Assembly (NCBI GenBank): GCA_018693105.1
Contig: JABHLN010000008.1
Location: 1 to 55,463 of the forward strand
Direction: 5' to 3'
Length of the DNA: 55,463 nucleotides
From: Desulfobacterales bacterium
GTDB taxonomy: Bacteria; Desulfobacterota; Desulfobacteria; Desulfobacterales; SURF-7
Under the pieces are notes generated by a model. That model had not been told where the DNA came from. It did no database searches and saw nothing but the letters and a program-made list of their open reading frames with translations. The stretch's first letter is position 1. Each line of letters starts with the position of its first letter. The translations under genes were made by a program, and so were the position numbers. Shown piece by piece: positions 8,667 to 18,277 of this stretch.

Positions 8667-8818
8667 TGATGAACTCATAAAAAGTATAAACGATGGCTAA
8701 GTAGAAATCTTCATATACAAGGCATAGTTTTTGGCCAGGCGTGAGGGCATACATGTAGTATGTCGAACGTCTGGTCAAACACTATAACGTAGTAAATGGA
8801 GACTTTTTACGACGCCAT
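8667..8818 (+). repeat. type A modular palindrome (copy R4), overlapping a gene end
   Basis: Begins TGATGAACTCATAAAAAGT and ends CTTTTTACGACGCCAT. The middle stem is TTTGGCCAG/CTGGTCAAA with one G-T pair, and the inner hairpin is GGCATAC/GTATGTC. The last 12 bases (8807-8818) encode Met-Ala-Ser-stop of the neighbouring minus-strand acyl-CoA synthetase gene. Confidence 0.9.
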
Positions 8819-10912
8819 AATTCTTGCTCTGGCATCAAGAGCTATAACCCCTGACCCATCAGCAAGAATCCTGACAGGATTAAGGTCAAGCTCCTTAATT
8901 TCAGGAAACATGGCTATAAGATGAGATACTCTTAAAATTATATCTATGAATAGTTCAATATCACCGGCCCTTTTCCCCCTGGCCCCCTTGATTAAATCAT
9001 ATGATTTAAGACTTTTTATTTTCTTATAAATTTCATTATAATTTGATGGGCAAAGAGCATTCGCAACATCTTTAAATACTTCAACATAAATACCGCCATA
9101 ACCAAAAAAAACAGCGGGGCCGAACGTGTCATCGACTTCACCTCCGACAAACATATCATAACCCTCCCCTGCCATTTCCATCACCCTGACCCCGTTGAAT
9201 TCTGCATCTTCTTTGTAATCTAATAGATTTGCTCTGATTTCTGTATACGCTTTTCTTACATCATCTTCATTATTTATATTTAAAATGATCCCGCCTGCCT
9301 CGGTCTTATGAATAGCATCAGGAGATATGACTTTCATCACCACCGGATATCCTATGTTTGAAGCAGCATCTACAGCATCATTATCGTTTGAAACAACTAT
9401 AGACCTGGCAACCGGAATCCCGAATATTTCCATCAGCTCAAGTATTTCTTCCCCGACAATATTATTTCGTGATATTAACCATTTTTTTGCTGAATCAATA
9501 TCCATATTATCAAGAGGTTCTGATATAAAAGGAAATTCTTTTTCTTTTGCATAATACTCCTGCTGCACCTTTAAGGCCTTTATCATTTCCTCAGGAGTAT
9601 TGAACAGGGGTATGCTTAGTCTGTTTTTTATTACTGAAATTGTTTTTGCAAGCCCGAATAGGCATACTGCAAGTGGCTTTCCTGATGAACGAATCGCACC
9701 GGTTGTCTCCTGGGAAATATCCTTATTGAACAATTTTGAAAAAACATCTTCACCTCTCGGCATGAGCGGCCATTGATCTACATAAACAGCCCCGTCAATA
9801 TTATCATTATGAAGAACCGAATGAAAAACATCAGCAACATCGTTGGGATTATACATATCCCCCATATCAAGGGGGTTTGAATGACTGATAACACCGGCAC
9901 TTCCAAAACCGGAAATTCCTTTGTAAAAATTTTTACCGGGCTCTGCAAACTCAAAACCCACCTTTTCACAGATATCTCCCATAATAACTGTAAACCCACC
10001 AGCAGGACTCATCGCCATGATTTTGTTCCCTTTCATGGGAGGAAGTTCAAAAGCTTTTGCAATGTTGATCAAATCTTCAAAATTATAAGCACGAATAATA
10101 CCTGACCTTTCAAAAGCAGAATCGATAATTTCATCATTATTGCTTAAGGCTGCAATGTGACTCATTGCTGCTTTTTTACCGGCATCTGTCGTATTTGATT
10201 TGTATACAATTATAGGTTTGTCTATCTTAGAAGCTGCTTCTACAAACTCCCTGCCTTTCGTTATATTTTCAAGATACATACAAATGACTTTTGTTTCTGG
10301 ATCATTTCCAAAGTATTTAAGAAAATCAACTTCATCCAAATCAAGCTTATTTCCAATACTTGCAAACTTGGCCAACCCCACGTTTTCATTTGCCATTAGA
10401 TTCCAGAACATCAAACCTAAACCACCACTCTGGCTGATAATCGACATCCCACCCTTTTTAGGCCTGTATAACGGCACAAAGAGCACACACATACCATTTG
10501 ATGTATTTGCAACGGTTAGTCCGTTCGGCCCCACAAACCGGATACCATATTTATTCGCGATATTCTTAATATTTATTGCGAGTTGTTCCCCTTCTTCACC
10601 TGATTCATTAAAACCTCCCGATGGAATTGCAATTCTTCGAATTCCGAATTCTCCACAAGCCTCAATAGTTTCAGGTATAAATCTTGCGGGTATAAGTGTA
10701 ACAGCAAGATCAGGAACAACAGGGAGATCATTAGCCTTTTTGAACATTTTAACACCATCTACATGGCTGTCTTTTATGGAAGGGTTAACACCGAATATTC
10801 TTCCTTTATACCCCCATCGTAAAAGGTTTTCCAGGATAAGCCGCGGTATATTTCTTTTCTTTCTAGACAGACCCCATATCGCTATTGAATCAGGGTAAAA
10901 TAACTTTTCCAT
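8807..10912 (-). CDS. NDP-forming acyl-CoA synthetase (acetate--CoA ligase family)
   Basis: The 701-aa protein has the fused architecture of ADP-forming acyl-CoA synthetases: a CoA-binding Rossmann domain (about 1-130, starting LFYPDSIAIWGLSRKKRN), a succinyl-CoA-ligase-like domain (about 150-460) with SIISQSGGLGLMF and a phosphohistidine candidate His252 in AAMSHIAALS, and a C-terminal ATP-grasp domain (about 480-700) with GYPVVMKVISPDAIHKTEAGGI and ELDLNPVRI. Such enzymes interconvert an acyl-CoA plus ADP and phosphate with the acid plus ATP. Substrate range cannot be read. His252 lies in SHIAAL rather than the usual SHTGAL. The final three residues and the stop come from repeat R4. The ATG at 10912 has AAGGA upstream. 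Confidence 0.9.
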   Translation of the reverse strand: MEKLFYPDSIAIWGLSRKKRNIPRLILENLLRWGYKGRIFGVNPSIKDSHVDGVKMFKKANDLPVVPDLAVTLIPARFIPETIEACGEFGIRRIAIPSGGFNESGEEGEQLAINIKNIANKYGIRFVGPNGLTVANTSNGMCVLFVPLYRPKKGGMSIISQSGGLGLMFWNLMANENVGLAKFASIGNKLDLDEVDFLKYFGNDPETKVICMYLENITKGREFVEAASKIDKPIIVYKSNTTDAGKKAAMSHIAALSNNDEIIDSAFERSGIIRAYNFEDLINIAKAFELPPMKGNKIMAMSPAGGFTVIMGDICEKVGFEFAEPGKNFYKGISGFGSAGVISHSNPLDMGDMYNPNDVADVFHSVLHNDNIDGAVYVDQWPLMPRGEDVFSKLFNKDISQETTGAIRSSGKPLAVCLFGLAKTISVIKNRLSIPLFNTPEEMIKALKVQQEYYAKEKEFPFISEPLDNMDIDSAKKWLISRNNIVGEEILELMEIFGIPVARSIVVSNDNDAVDAASNIGYPVVMKVISPDAIHKTEAGGIILNINNEDDVRKAYTEIRANLLDYKEDAEFNGVRVMEMAGEGYDMFVGGEVDDTFGPAVFFGYGGIYVEVFKDVANALCPSNYNEIYKKIKSLKSYDLIKGARGKRAGDIELFIDIILRVSHLIAMFPEIKELDLNPVRILADGSGVIALDARARIMAS

Positions 10913-11010
10913 AATAGTGTTCCTTTTTATATTCAGGCTTATTATCTTCCATCATTTTATTAATATTTGAATTTATTATTCTAATCATAGATTCTATAAA
11001 TCATCAACTT

Positions 11011-11164
11011 TGATGGCGTCGTAAAAAGTCTCCATCTACCGCGTTATAGCGGTTGGCCAGACGTTCGACATACTACATGTATGCCTTCACGCCAGGCCAA
11101 CCACTATGCCTCGTATATGAAGATTCCTACTTAGCCATCGTTAATACTTTTTACGAGTTCATCA
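11011..11164 (-). repeat. type A modular palindrome (copy R5)
   Basis: Reverse-orientation copy, from TGATGGCGTCGTAAAAAGTC to TTTACGAGTTCATCA. The middle stem is GGTTGGCC/GGCCAACC and the inner hairpin GACATAC/GTATGCC. It occupies the 437-bp interval between the acyl-CoA synthetase and the 66-aa gene; the rest of that interval holds only the promoter at 11224-11252. Confidence 0.9.
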
Positions 11165-11223
11165 CTTTTGATGAGTTTACATAATTTTAAATGTATTGTG
11201 ATCAACTCGCCCTTATTCTCTCC

Positions 11224-11252
11224 TTGACAGAAAAACTTCATTTTAATAATAA
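11224..11252 (+). promoter_or_regulatory. strong candidate promoter of the 66-aa gene
   Basis: TTGACA at 11224-11229 and TAATAA at 11247-11252 are 17 bases apart. The region between this and the start codon is very AT-rich and otherwise empty. Confidence 0.6.
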
Positions 11253-11349
11253 TTAATATTATTATTTTCTGATAAGATACTAAATACTTTTTTTATAATT
11301 AAGAGTATTTATTCAATAATTGAAAAAACTTTAACAAAGGAGACAAATA

Positions 11350-11550
11350 ATGGATAAAGGTGAAACCGGACGAAAAATGGGTGACATGATAAAAAAAGCT
11401 ATTGCAGACTGTGAACTGACAAGCTCAGAATATGATGAAATCCTTGCCCTGGCATATGAAGATGGTAAAATCGACTCACAGGAACAGGCTCTTCTTAAGC
11501 AGCTTCAGGATCTTCTGGCAAATCAAACAGTAAAAAGAGTTCCTGGATAA
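11350..11550 (+). CDS. small acidic conserved-looking protein of unknown function
   Basis: The gene encodes 66 residues starting MDKGETGRKMGD, preceded by AAAGGAG at an ideal distance, with its own promoter at 11224 and an intrinsic terminator at 11599. These signals make it a real, probably well-expressed gene. The sequence is helical and charged. The segment EYDEILALAYEDGKIDSQEQ, followed by LLKQLQDLL, resembles the acidic helix-turn motif of TerB/DjlA-like proteins, but the match is too short to assign a family. No signal peptide or membrane segment is present. Confidence 0.75.
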   Translation: MDKGETGRKMGDMIKKAIADCELTSSEYDEILALAYEDGKIDSQEQALLKQLQDLLANQTVKRVPG

Positions 11551-11598
11551 ATCGGGAATACCTTTTCAAAGGCAATATTACTTTATAATATTTTATTC

Positions 11599-11629
11599 AA
11601 AGCCACCAACAAGATTGGTGGCTTTTTTA
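11599..11629 (+). terminator. rho-independent terminator after the 66-aa gene
   Basis: Stem AAAGCCACCAA/TTGGTGGCTTT (11599-11609 and 11615-11625) with loop CAAGA, followed by a T run. It ends the single-gene plus-strand unit and faces the end of the U32 gene. Confidence 0.85.
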
Positions 11630-11653
11630 TTGGCCCAATACTCCAGGTTTTTG

Positions 11654-13963
11654 TTATATTCCTTTTTTATATTGGGAGTTTGTAGAAAAACGAATAATTT
11701 GTTTTAGTTTACTTTCCGAATCGGGATTCCCATTTATAAAGTTTTCAAAAATCTTTATTATTCCTGGTTTATCAATGTCTATTTTAGTTTCTGTTTCTAT
11801 ATCCCTTAAATCAATGAAAAAACCGGAAAAGACACCAGGTAAATCATTAACAATATCTGTACTCAAAAAATTCTTGTTATTATAAATACAATGATAGTTG
11901 CCTCTTTTTTTTTCAATAAAAAGGGGAGCTTTATTTAAATTTGTAATTGATGAAGATTTGTTACATTTATGAATGCATTCTTCATCAATTCTGTTTTTTT
12001 CACATCCGGTAACCTGATGAAGTAAACATTGCCTGCTGGTTAAAAGTAAAATGGGATGGTAGATACTATAGTATAGATTGAAGTTCTCAGGTCTAATAAT
12101 ACTTTTTATCTGATTATCATTAATTTCATTTGAAATAAATGCGCCATAACTATTAAAATTTTCTTTTATACATAAAAGGCTAAAGGAATTAACAATATTA
12201 AGATACGGTCCTGCGATCCAGGGAATTCCTTTTTTATAGGCTTCATAGGCAATTCCGGTATTATTTGTTACAATCAGCTTTGGTTGAACCTGTTGAAGAA
12301 GTTCAACCGCAGCAGTATAGTTTTCTCCTATTAATACAGATGGAAACCAGGGCATTATTCTTTTGTTTTTTTTAAATAGGTCTATAAACTCTGAGCATTC
12401 ATTCTTAAAACAATTGGGAAGTTCAAAAAAGATATTTGCTGCTGTCTTATCGCATATAGACAAATCCTTTTGGGAAGAGATTAGTACATATAGAACGGGT
12501 TGTTTTTCTAATTTACTTTGTTTTTTCAGGAAGGGAACATCGATCGGGTCAACAATTTCTTTTATACCGGTTAAGATGGCTAAAATTCTTTTCTTTATTG
12601 AAGTAATCTCACTAAAAGATATAAAAAGATTACTTTGAAGATTTTCCAATTCTAAATGCTCTATATAATATTCTGTATTATTAAAAGCCCTAAATCTTTT
12701 TAATAAAGTATTGTAATTTAGAAACTTATCACTGTTCCCCCTGTTTATATCTGAATAACCTTTTTGGTTCCGGCCGTGTAGGTTCGGGGTGTACGTATTG
12801 TCATTTACTAGATTCATATCTGAGAGTACAATAAACGAAGTGTGCGGAGTTTTTACAGATACTTTTAGAGGAGTATAAAGCTCTCCTGAAACACTTATCC
12901 TTAAAGGAGCTTTAGCTATACTTAAATCTTTAATTTTACTTTTAACATTGGCTGTAATTTCTGATTTCTCTTCATAAAGTTCTATCTGGTCTTTTAGCAT
13001 TTTTTCATTCGTAGGATAATCATTGATATCAGAAAGATGCTTAATAGAATTATCTCTGGGATTATCAATAAACATGTTTTTATCAATATCCCCCTTCAAA
13101 TATGAGTTTGAAAAATCCCTGTTAAAAACCTTATAAAGATCACTATTGTCATGATTCAGCCTGCCTTTATCATAAAAATTATGGACTTGTTTTTTCCAGC
13201 AATTTACAACAGTATATACATAATCAAACTTCTTTATTCTTCCTTCAATTTTTATTGAGGCAACACCTGCATCAGATATTTCCCGTAGATCGAAATATGC
13301 CGAATTGTCTTTAAGGTTTAGTGGAAAGTTTTTACCTTCGGGAGTAGTTAAATATCTATCTCTACATGGTTGACTACATGTACCCCTATTTCCTGATTTC
13401 CCTCCAAGAACAGAACTTAAATAGCAAATACCTGAAAACGAGATACAATATGAACCATGAACAAATACTTCAGTTAAGACATTATTTTTATGTCCAACCG
13501 AGGTTATGGCTTTTATCTCTTTAATATTTAGCTCTCTTGAGAGATTAACTCTGGCAGCATTCAGTTTACTTAAAAACTTTATTTGACCCTCATTATGAGT
13601 TGTAAGTTGTGTAGATGCGTGTATTTTAAAACCTTTAAAGTATTTAGATAATAAATAAAACAATCCTAAGTCCTGAATAATTACTCCATCGATACTTGTA
13701 TTAATCAGTTTGTTCAATAAATTTATAAGGGCGGGAATTTCGCTACTAACTATAATTATATTAATGGTTAGAAAAACTTTGCAATTATTGCTATGAGCAA
13801 GTCTTAAAATACCATTTAAGTCTCCAAAATTTATATTTCTTGCCCGGTTTCTGGCATTAAATTTATTCAGGCCGCAGTATATAGCATCCGCCCCTGCTAC
13901 AATTGCAGCTTTTATAGAATCAACATCTCCACCTGGTGCCAATAATTCAATTTCTCTATTCAT
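11654..13963 (-). CDS. U32 family peptidase-like protein (YegQ/RlhA type)
   Basis: The 769-aa product begins MNREIELLAPGGDVDSIKAAI, continues with AGADAIYCGLNKFNARNRA, and carries the family signature GICYLSSVLGGKSGNRGTC followed by SQPCR near residues 185-210. These are TIM-barrel proteins with conserved cysteines, some of which are needed for tRNA or rRNA hydroxylation (TrhP, RlhA), while others are annotated as collagenase-like peptidases. After the barrel comes a long C-terminal part that fits the DUF3656 region of RlhA-like proteins, and another Cys-rich patch (CEKNRIDEECIHKCNK). Which activity applies is open; 23S rRNA modification is a reasonable guess from length. It stands alone on the minus strand. 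Confidence 0.85.
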   Translation of the reverse strand: MNREIELLAPGGDVDSIKAAIVAGADAIYCGLNKFNARNRARNINFGDLNGILRLAHSNNCKVFLTINIIIVSSEIPALINLLNKLINTSIDGVIIQDLGLFYLLSKYFKGFKIHASTQLTTHNEGQIKFLSKLNAARVNLSRELNIKEIKAITSVGHKNNVLTEVFVHGSYCISFSGICYLSSVLGGKSGNRGTCSQPCRDRYLTTPEGKNFPLNLKDNSAYFDLREISDAGVASIKIEGRIKKFDYVYTVVNCWKKQVHNFYDKGRLNHDNSDLYKVFNRDFSNSYLKGDIDKNMFIDNPRDNSIKHLSDINDYPTNEKMLKDQIELYEEKSEITANVKSKIKDLSIAKAPLRISVSGELYTPLKVSVKTPHTSFIVLSDMNLVNDNTYTPNLHGRNQKGYSDINRGNSDKFLNYNTLLKRFRAFNNTEYYIEHLELENLQSNLFISFSEITSIKKRILAILTGIKEIVDPIDVPFLKKQSKLEKQPVLYVLISSQKDLSICDKTAANIFFELPNCFKNECSEFIDLFKKNKRIMPWFPSVLIGENYTAAVELLQQVQPKLIVTNNTGIAYEAYKKGIPWIAGPYLNIVNSFSLLCIKENFNSYGAFISNEINDNQIKSIIRPENFNLYYSIYHPILLLTSRQCLLHQVTGCEKNRIDEECIHKCNKSSSITNLNKAPLFIEKKRGNYHCIYNNKNFLSTDIVNDLPGVFSGFFIDLRDIETETKIDIDKPGIIKIFENFINGNPDSESKLKQIIRFSTNSQYKKGI

Positions 13964-14081
13964 AGGATTAATTGTAACTTAATAAGTAAAATACACGGCT
14001 CTGGGCTTAGGTAAATCTCGGGGAAGGGGCACACTAACTACCTGACATCATAAAACACCATCAATATTTTTTTAACAAAAT

Positions 14082-14351
14082 TTATTTCTCAGAACTATTA
14101 TTATACCGTATAGCTATTGTTATTCTGAAGATAACTATAATAATTACGTATATCGTAGCAATATGAGACCATATATCGCTTTTCTGAACAGCGTTCATCA
14201 AACCGGGGAATAACATGCTTAACGGGATAGAAATATAAAATAAAATCTGAGATCCAGTATTAAACTTTTTAGTAGGGTACCAAATATATGACCAGATATT
14301 TCTTGGCTCTTTACGATCGTTATTAGTTGAGTTTACATCAATCATAATCAT
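14082..14351 (-). CDS. small two-helix membrane protein, unknown
   Basis: The frame encodes 89 residues with a polar, Asn/Lys-rich N-terminus (about 1-33) and two hydrophobic stretches, roughly 36-57 and 64-82, suggesting a hairpin in the inner membrane. An ATG at 14345, two codons in, has AAGG at a better distance than the first ATG. A well-formed promoter at 14450-14478, shared in sequence with that of the lone receiver protein, supports it as a real gene. No family recognised. Confidence 0.55.
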   Translation of the reverse strand: MIMIDVNSTNNDRKEPRNIWSYIWYPTKKFNTGSQILFYISIPLSMLFPGLMNAVQKSDIWSHIATIYVIIIVIFRITIAIRYNNSSEK

Positions 14352-14420
14352 GCCTTATATAATATCTTCGGCTATAGATGTTATTGTTCATCCGGGTTTA
14401 AGTTTAAATTGCACCGTAAA

Positions 14421-14478
14421 TCTAAGTCTTTCGTGTTTCAGGTTTGAATTTATAGTATTAAAAATAGCGGCGTGTCAA
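14421..14478 (-). promoter_or_regulatory. shared promoter/leader module, copy a
   Basis: On the minus strand TTGACA (14473-14478) is followed by CCGCTATTTTTAATACTATA, with CTATAA at 17-base or TACTAT at 15-base spacing, and the leader word AGACTTAGATT (14422-14432). The same words in the same order occur at 18694-18762. It drives the 89-aa membrane protein. Confidence 0.55.
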
Positions 14479-14611
14479 GCGGTACATTCATTCGCAAGGT
14501 CTGTGTATATCTGTATGTGACATTTTTACGATTGTTAGTATATCCAAGTTCTTCTTCCTCACTGTGAATACGAAGAACGGCCCATTTAAGTTCTGTAAAA
14601 CGGAAGAATAG

Positions 14612-14737
14612 AATAGCATAAAAGTAGAAATTGGCTCTTATGAAGATATAACTAATAATGCTTGTGGGAAAATACTTGATGATTTATACAATATTTCAAA
14701 ACTACCAAAACGACATTTGTTCGAGCCGGCTCACTAA
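14612..14737 (+). pseudogene. probable C-terminal remnant of an unknown gene
   Basis: A plus-strand frame without start codon is open for 41 codons after an in-frame TAG and ends in TAA at 14735. Its translation (including KVEIGSYEDITNNACGKILD and SKLPKRHLFEPAH) looks like ordinary globular protein. It stops 30 bases before the HExxH gene, so it may be what is left of the upstream gene of a pair. The other bases of 14479-14767 show nothing I can name. Confidence 0.35.
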
Positions 14738-14767
14738 TTATATTTGTAATATTTTCCTGAGACTGCG

Positions 14768-15241
14768 ATGATACAAAAGATTGAAAACTGGATCGATGAA
14801 ACCAACGTTGCCTTTGTTACTCAACGTAATTCATGTACTTCCTTTGAAGCTGCATTTGATGGTTTTTATTCGCCGGATTTTCTCCGCAAATCATATTTTG
14901 TTTTAGTTAAAGATATACCCAGGCCTGACTTTCCTGAACTTCGGCAAATCGGTATGGACAATTTTATTGATATGCCTGTAGCTGGAATAACTTACAAGAA
15001 CACCTACTATATTCGTAGGGAGTTAGAACAAGATTTGCATCTGCATTTCCATGAGCTTGTACATGTAGCACAATGGAATTTGCTGGGAGCACCAAACTTA
15101 ATTAACCGTTACATTTATGAGATTCAGCAGCATGGATATAATGAGGCGCCTCTAGAAAAAATGGCTTATGCACTTACAAATCACTTTGCATTAGATGCAA
15201 AGGCCATAGATGTTTTAGAATTTGTACAAAACAAGATTTAA
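14768..15241 (+). CDS. orphan HExxH zincin-like protein
   Basis: The 157-aa protein contains a zinc-metalloprotease motif, HFHELVHVAQW, with HELVH at residues 95-99, and a downstream glutamate-rich segment GYNEAPLEKMAY in which Glu126 or Glu130 could be the third ligand. There is no signal peptide or membrane helix, so if active it would be cytoplasmic or released otherwise. The length is that of a minimal metalloprotease domain. The family is not recognised. The ATG at 14768 has no good ribosome-binding site. A decayed reading frame lies directly upstream. A peptidase function is inferred from the motif alone. Confidence 0.7.
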   Translation: MIQKIENWIDETNVAFVTQRNSCTSFEAAFDGFYSPDFLRKSYFVLVKDIPRPDFPELRQIGMDNFIDMPVAGITYKNTYYIRRELEQDLHLHFHELVHVAQWNLLGAPNLINRYIYEIQQHGYNEAPLEKMAYALTNHFALDAKAIDVLEFVQNKI

Positions 15242-15515
15242 CCTGTGACTATAGAGAGACGGGGGGAAATCCTTGTTGTTTTTTTAAAGGCGTTTTTGAA
15301 CTGAATTTTATATCAAATTAACAATATTTTTATAATCGTTTTTTGCCTTCTTCAAGAAGCCTAAAGACTTTTCCGTTTAAAGTCTCGTGTGAAGTGTCTT
15401 ATGCCTTTTTCTGTAGTTCTTTTCAAATACAGTAAGGATTGAAAATCAATAGTCGTCAGACCATAATTACTTTTATACACATAAGCTAACACCGTTTAAT
15501 TTGCCTTATAAAACC

Positions 15516-17873
15516 CTAATTGTCTAAAACATTTCTTACAATATTCATGAGTTCATTATTGAGGATCGGCTTCAAAAGAACCTTATCAATAAAGTTTTCT
15601 GTAGAGTTTCCCGTTGTAACCTTTTCACTGAAACCGGTGCATAAAATGATCGGGATATCAGGTCGAATCTTTTTTATCTCAATTGATAAGATGTCTCCAC
15701 ACATGTTTGGCATTGTCATATCGGTAATGATCAGATCAAACCTGTCCGGAAATATCCGGAAAAATTCAAGCGCATCAAGGCTGCTGTATCGTATAGTAAT
15801 TTTATAACCAAGGCGCTCCAGTATTTTCTTTATTAGTTGTGCAACTGCCTCATCATCATCAACCACCAGGATTCGTTCATTTCCTTTATGATCAATCACA
15901 GGTGTTATTGTGTCACTAATTACAGTTTCAGGTAATATAATAGGAAGGTAAACATTAAATTCTGTACCGACACCAAGCTCACTCTGAACCGTAATTTCAC
16001 CTTTATAGCTTTCTACAATACTGTGAACCACTGCAAGCCCCAGGCCGGTACCTTTACCACTTTTTTTGGTGGTAAAATACGGATCAAAAATATTTTGCTT
16101 AAAGCTGTTTTCAATTCCTGTTCCGGTGTCAATAACAGTTATGCAGGCATAAGTACCTAAGGACAGCTTGTCAGATGCAAATTCAACTTCTTTAAGGGAT
16201 ATAGTCAGTGTACCTCCTTCATCCTCCATCGCATGAAAGGCATTGGTTATTAAATTCATTACGATCTGGTGAATCTGGGTAGGGTCAGCCATAATCATAC
16301 CACTGTTGTTATGAATAAAATCTCTAATTTTTATGGTTGATGGGAGTGTAGACCTGGATAGACTTAATACCTCTTTAATAATATACTGTATTTTTACCGG
16401 TGACTTTTCCTGATCTGTCTGCCTGCTGAATGACAAAATATGTTTAACAAGATCCTTTGCCCGCAAGGAAGCATTATAAATTTCACTTAAATAATCTTGA
16501 TAAGGGCTGTCATCCGGTAACTCTGATATCATCATTCCTGTAAATCCAACTATCGGGAAAAGAATATTATTAAAATCATGGGCTATCCCTCCGGCCAATG
16601 TCCCGATAGCCTCCATCTTTTGTGCATGTTGGAGTTGAGCTTCCAGGGCTTCTCTTATTTTTCCCGCTTTTTTTTGCTCAGTAATATCTATAATTACACC
16701 TATAACTTTCACAGGTTTGGCATCTTCAAATACCAATTCAGCTATTGAACGACATACTGCTGTTTCCCCGCCGATCTCCTGACGAATTTCAAATTCAATA
16801 TCGTATTTCTTTTCTTCACTTATTAACTCACTCATAGCCTTTTTTATTACTGAATTATCATTAATAATTTTCAGGGCTGTTTCTCTTGTGAAATAAGATG
16901 ATGATCTCTCTATTCCACAAATTGTAAAAGCTTCTTCAGATCCCCAGAATTTTCCTGTAGAAATATCATATTCAAAACTACCTATCCCAGCTGCTGACTG
17001 AGCTCTATTCAACCTTTCTTCGCTTTCTTTTAATGCCTTCTGAGATTTTATTCTTTCGTTTATGTCCCGTGTTACACCATATACACCTATCGGATAGCCT
17101 CTTTTATCAAGCTTAAAAGAGATTTTAACTTCTGTCCAAATTATCGATTTGTCTGTTTTAATCATTTCCAATTCAACTACTATTGGTTTTTTATAATCCC
17201 CGGATTTTTTACATTCAGCAAGATGCTCTGATACTTTTTTTTGGAGTACATTAAAAGAAGACTTCGTCAGGAAATCCTCACTTTTTCTATTAAGAACTTC
17301 TTCAACAGGCCAACCCAGGAGCTTCTCAGATGCCGGACTCAAGTAATTGAAACTCATTTTATCATCCATTGCCCAGACAACATCGTTGATGTTCTCAACA
17401 ATTAATCGATATTTTCTTTCATTATCATGTAGTTCTTCATTTAATTTTTTTAATTTTTCTTCCGAATTTTTACTTTCGGTGATGTTAGTTATTATCATAA
17501 GAATACCCTCAGGAATGGGATGAACCCGCTCTTGATACCATTCTCTTCTTCCGTCAGGATAAGTATAATCATTGGTGAATACAGATGTTTGTCGATTCTT
17601 CATAACATTTTCATAATTTTTATAGAAAGGTTCTCCTTCAATGCCCGGATAAACATCAAAAGGTTTATTATTCAATATTTTTTCTTTGGGGAGTTGCATA
17701 AACTTGCATGCAGCCTCATTTACCATTATACATCTGAAATCATAATCAAGCACAATGACACCATCAGAAATAGTTTCCAATAAATTCATATTATTGTTCA
17801 AATATTCCCTTTTGGAATTCTCCAGATTTTTAATCCTTTCTTCCAATTCCTGATAGGTCGGTTTCCTGATCAT
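15516..17873 (-). CDS. PAS-domain hybrid sensor histidine kinase
   Basis: I place the start at the ATG at 17873 (785 aa): GGAG lies nine bases upstream, and [18 protein letters not shown] is the usual beginning of this kinase group in Desulfobacterota. Three PAS domains (about 27-135, 150-275, 283-402) precede a HisKA domain with His432 in GGIAHDFNN, an HATPase domain with the N box at NLITNAF and G boxes DTGTG and GKGTGLGL, and a C-terminal receiver with phospho-acceptor Asp718 (IITDMTMP). No transmembrane helices are visible, so it should sense an internal cue through its PAS domains. The lone receiver protein 400 bases upstream on the same strand is a likely partner. Confidence 0.93.
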   Translation of the reverse strand: MIRKPTYQELEERIKNLENSKREYLNNNMNLLETISDGVIVLDYDFRCIMVNEAACKFMQLPKEKILNNKPFDVYPGIEGEPFYKNYENVMKNRQTSVFTNDYTYPDGRREWYQERVHPIPEGILMIITNITESKNSEEKLKKLNEELHDNERKYRLIVENINDVVWAMDDKMSFNYLSPASEKLLGWPVEEVLNRKSEDFLTKSSFNVLQKKVSEHLAECKKSGDYKKPIVVELEMIKTDKSIIWTEVKISFKLDKRGYPIGVYGVTRDINERIKSQKALKESEERLNRAQSAAGIGSFEYDISTGKFWGSEEAFTICGIERSSSYFTRETALKIINDNSVIKKAMSELISEEKKYDIEFEIRQEIGGETAVCRSIAELVFEDAKPVKVIGVIIDITEQKKAGKIREALEAQLQHAQKMEAIGTLAGGIAHDFNNILFPIVGFTGMMISELPDDSPYQDYLSEIYNASLRAKDLVKHILSFSRQTDQEKSPVKIQYIIKEVLSLSRSTLPSTIKIRDFIHNNSGMIMADPTQIHQIVMNLITNAFHAMEDEGGTLTISLKEVEFASDKLSLGTYACITVIDTGTGIENSFKQNIFDPYFTTKKSGKGTGLGLAVVHSIVESYKGEITVQSELGVGTEFNVYLPIILPETVISDTITPVIDHKGNERILVVDDDEAVAQLIKKILERLGYKITIRYSSLDALEFFRIFPDRFDLIITDMTMPNMCGDILSIEIKKIRPDIPIILCTGFSEKVTTGNSTENFIDKVLLKPILNNELMNIVRNVLDN

Positions 17874-18277
17874 AAGAAAGTTCTCCATTAGCTTTTAAAA
17901 CAAGATTCAGATTATACTAATTTTTATACCAATCACTCCGGACCAAAAACCATAAAATACATAACTGTTTTTGGCAACAGCTAAAAACCAAAGAGTGTTA
18001 CATGATGATAATTGTTTATTAAATCGGGAATGAATATAAAACCTTACAGATAAAGTCCAAAGGTTTTAAAAATATGATAATTTAGAATTTCATATTGAGG
18101 AAAAAACTTGTATAAAAAAGCAATGTATTTTGTGAAATAAAATCTGTGGGGTTTTGGTGAGTCTCTTTAGATTTTATAATATTTAAAATATCAAGTACTA
18201 CGGTATTTCGTTTTACCTACAGATAAATCCATCTTTTCAAATGATTAACCCAACTGTTGTGCAGGTCCTGTTATTTT
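17874..18277. other. intergenic region between hybrid kinase and receiver genes
   Basis: This 404-bp AT-rich interval contains no credible gene. Positions about 18155-18200 match the promoter/leader module of the receiver gene (shared minus-strand words GACTCACCAAA and a TAGAT/TATA/TATT core) but lack a clear -35 at the equivalent place. It may be a weak or decayed copy serving the hybrid kinase. Confidence 0.5.

Noticed and set aside
10200-10898. 232-aa plus-strand frame
   Set aside because: Antisense shadow of the acyl-CoA synthetase gene.
11011-11164. Palindromes as simple rho-independent terminators
   Set aside because: They are too long and multi-stemmed, occur in both orientations, and several follow genes without a T run at the right place. 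Termination could still be a side effect.
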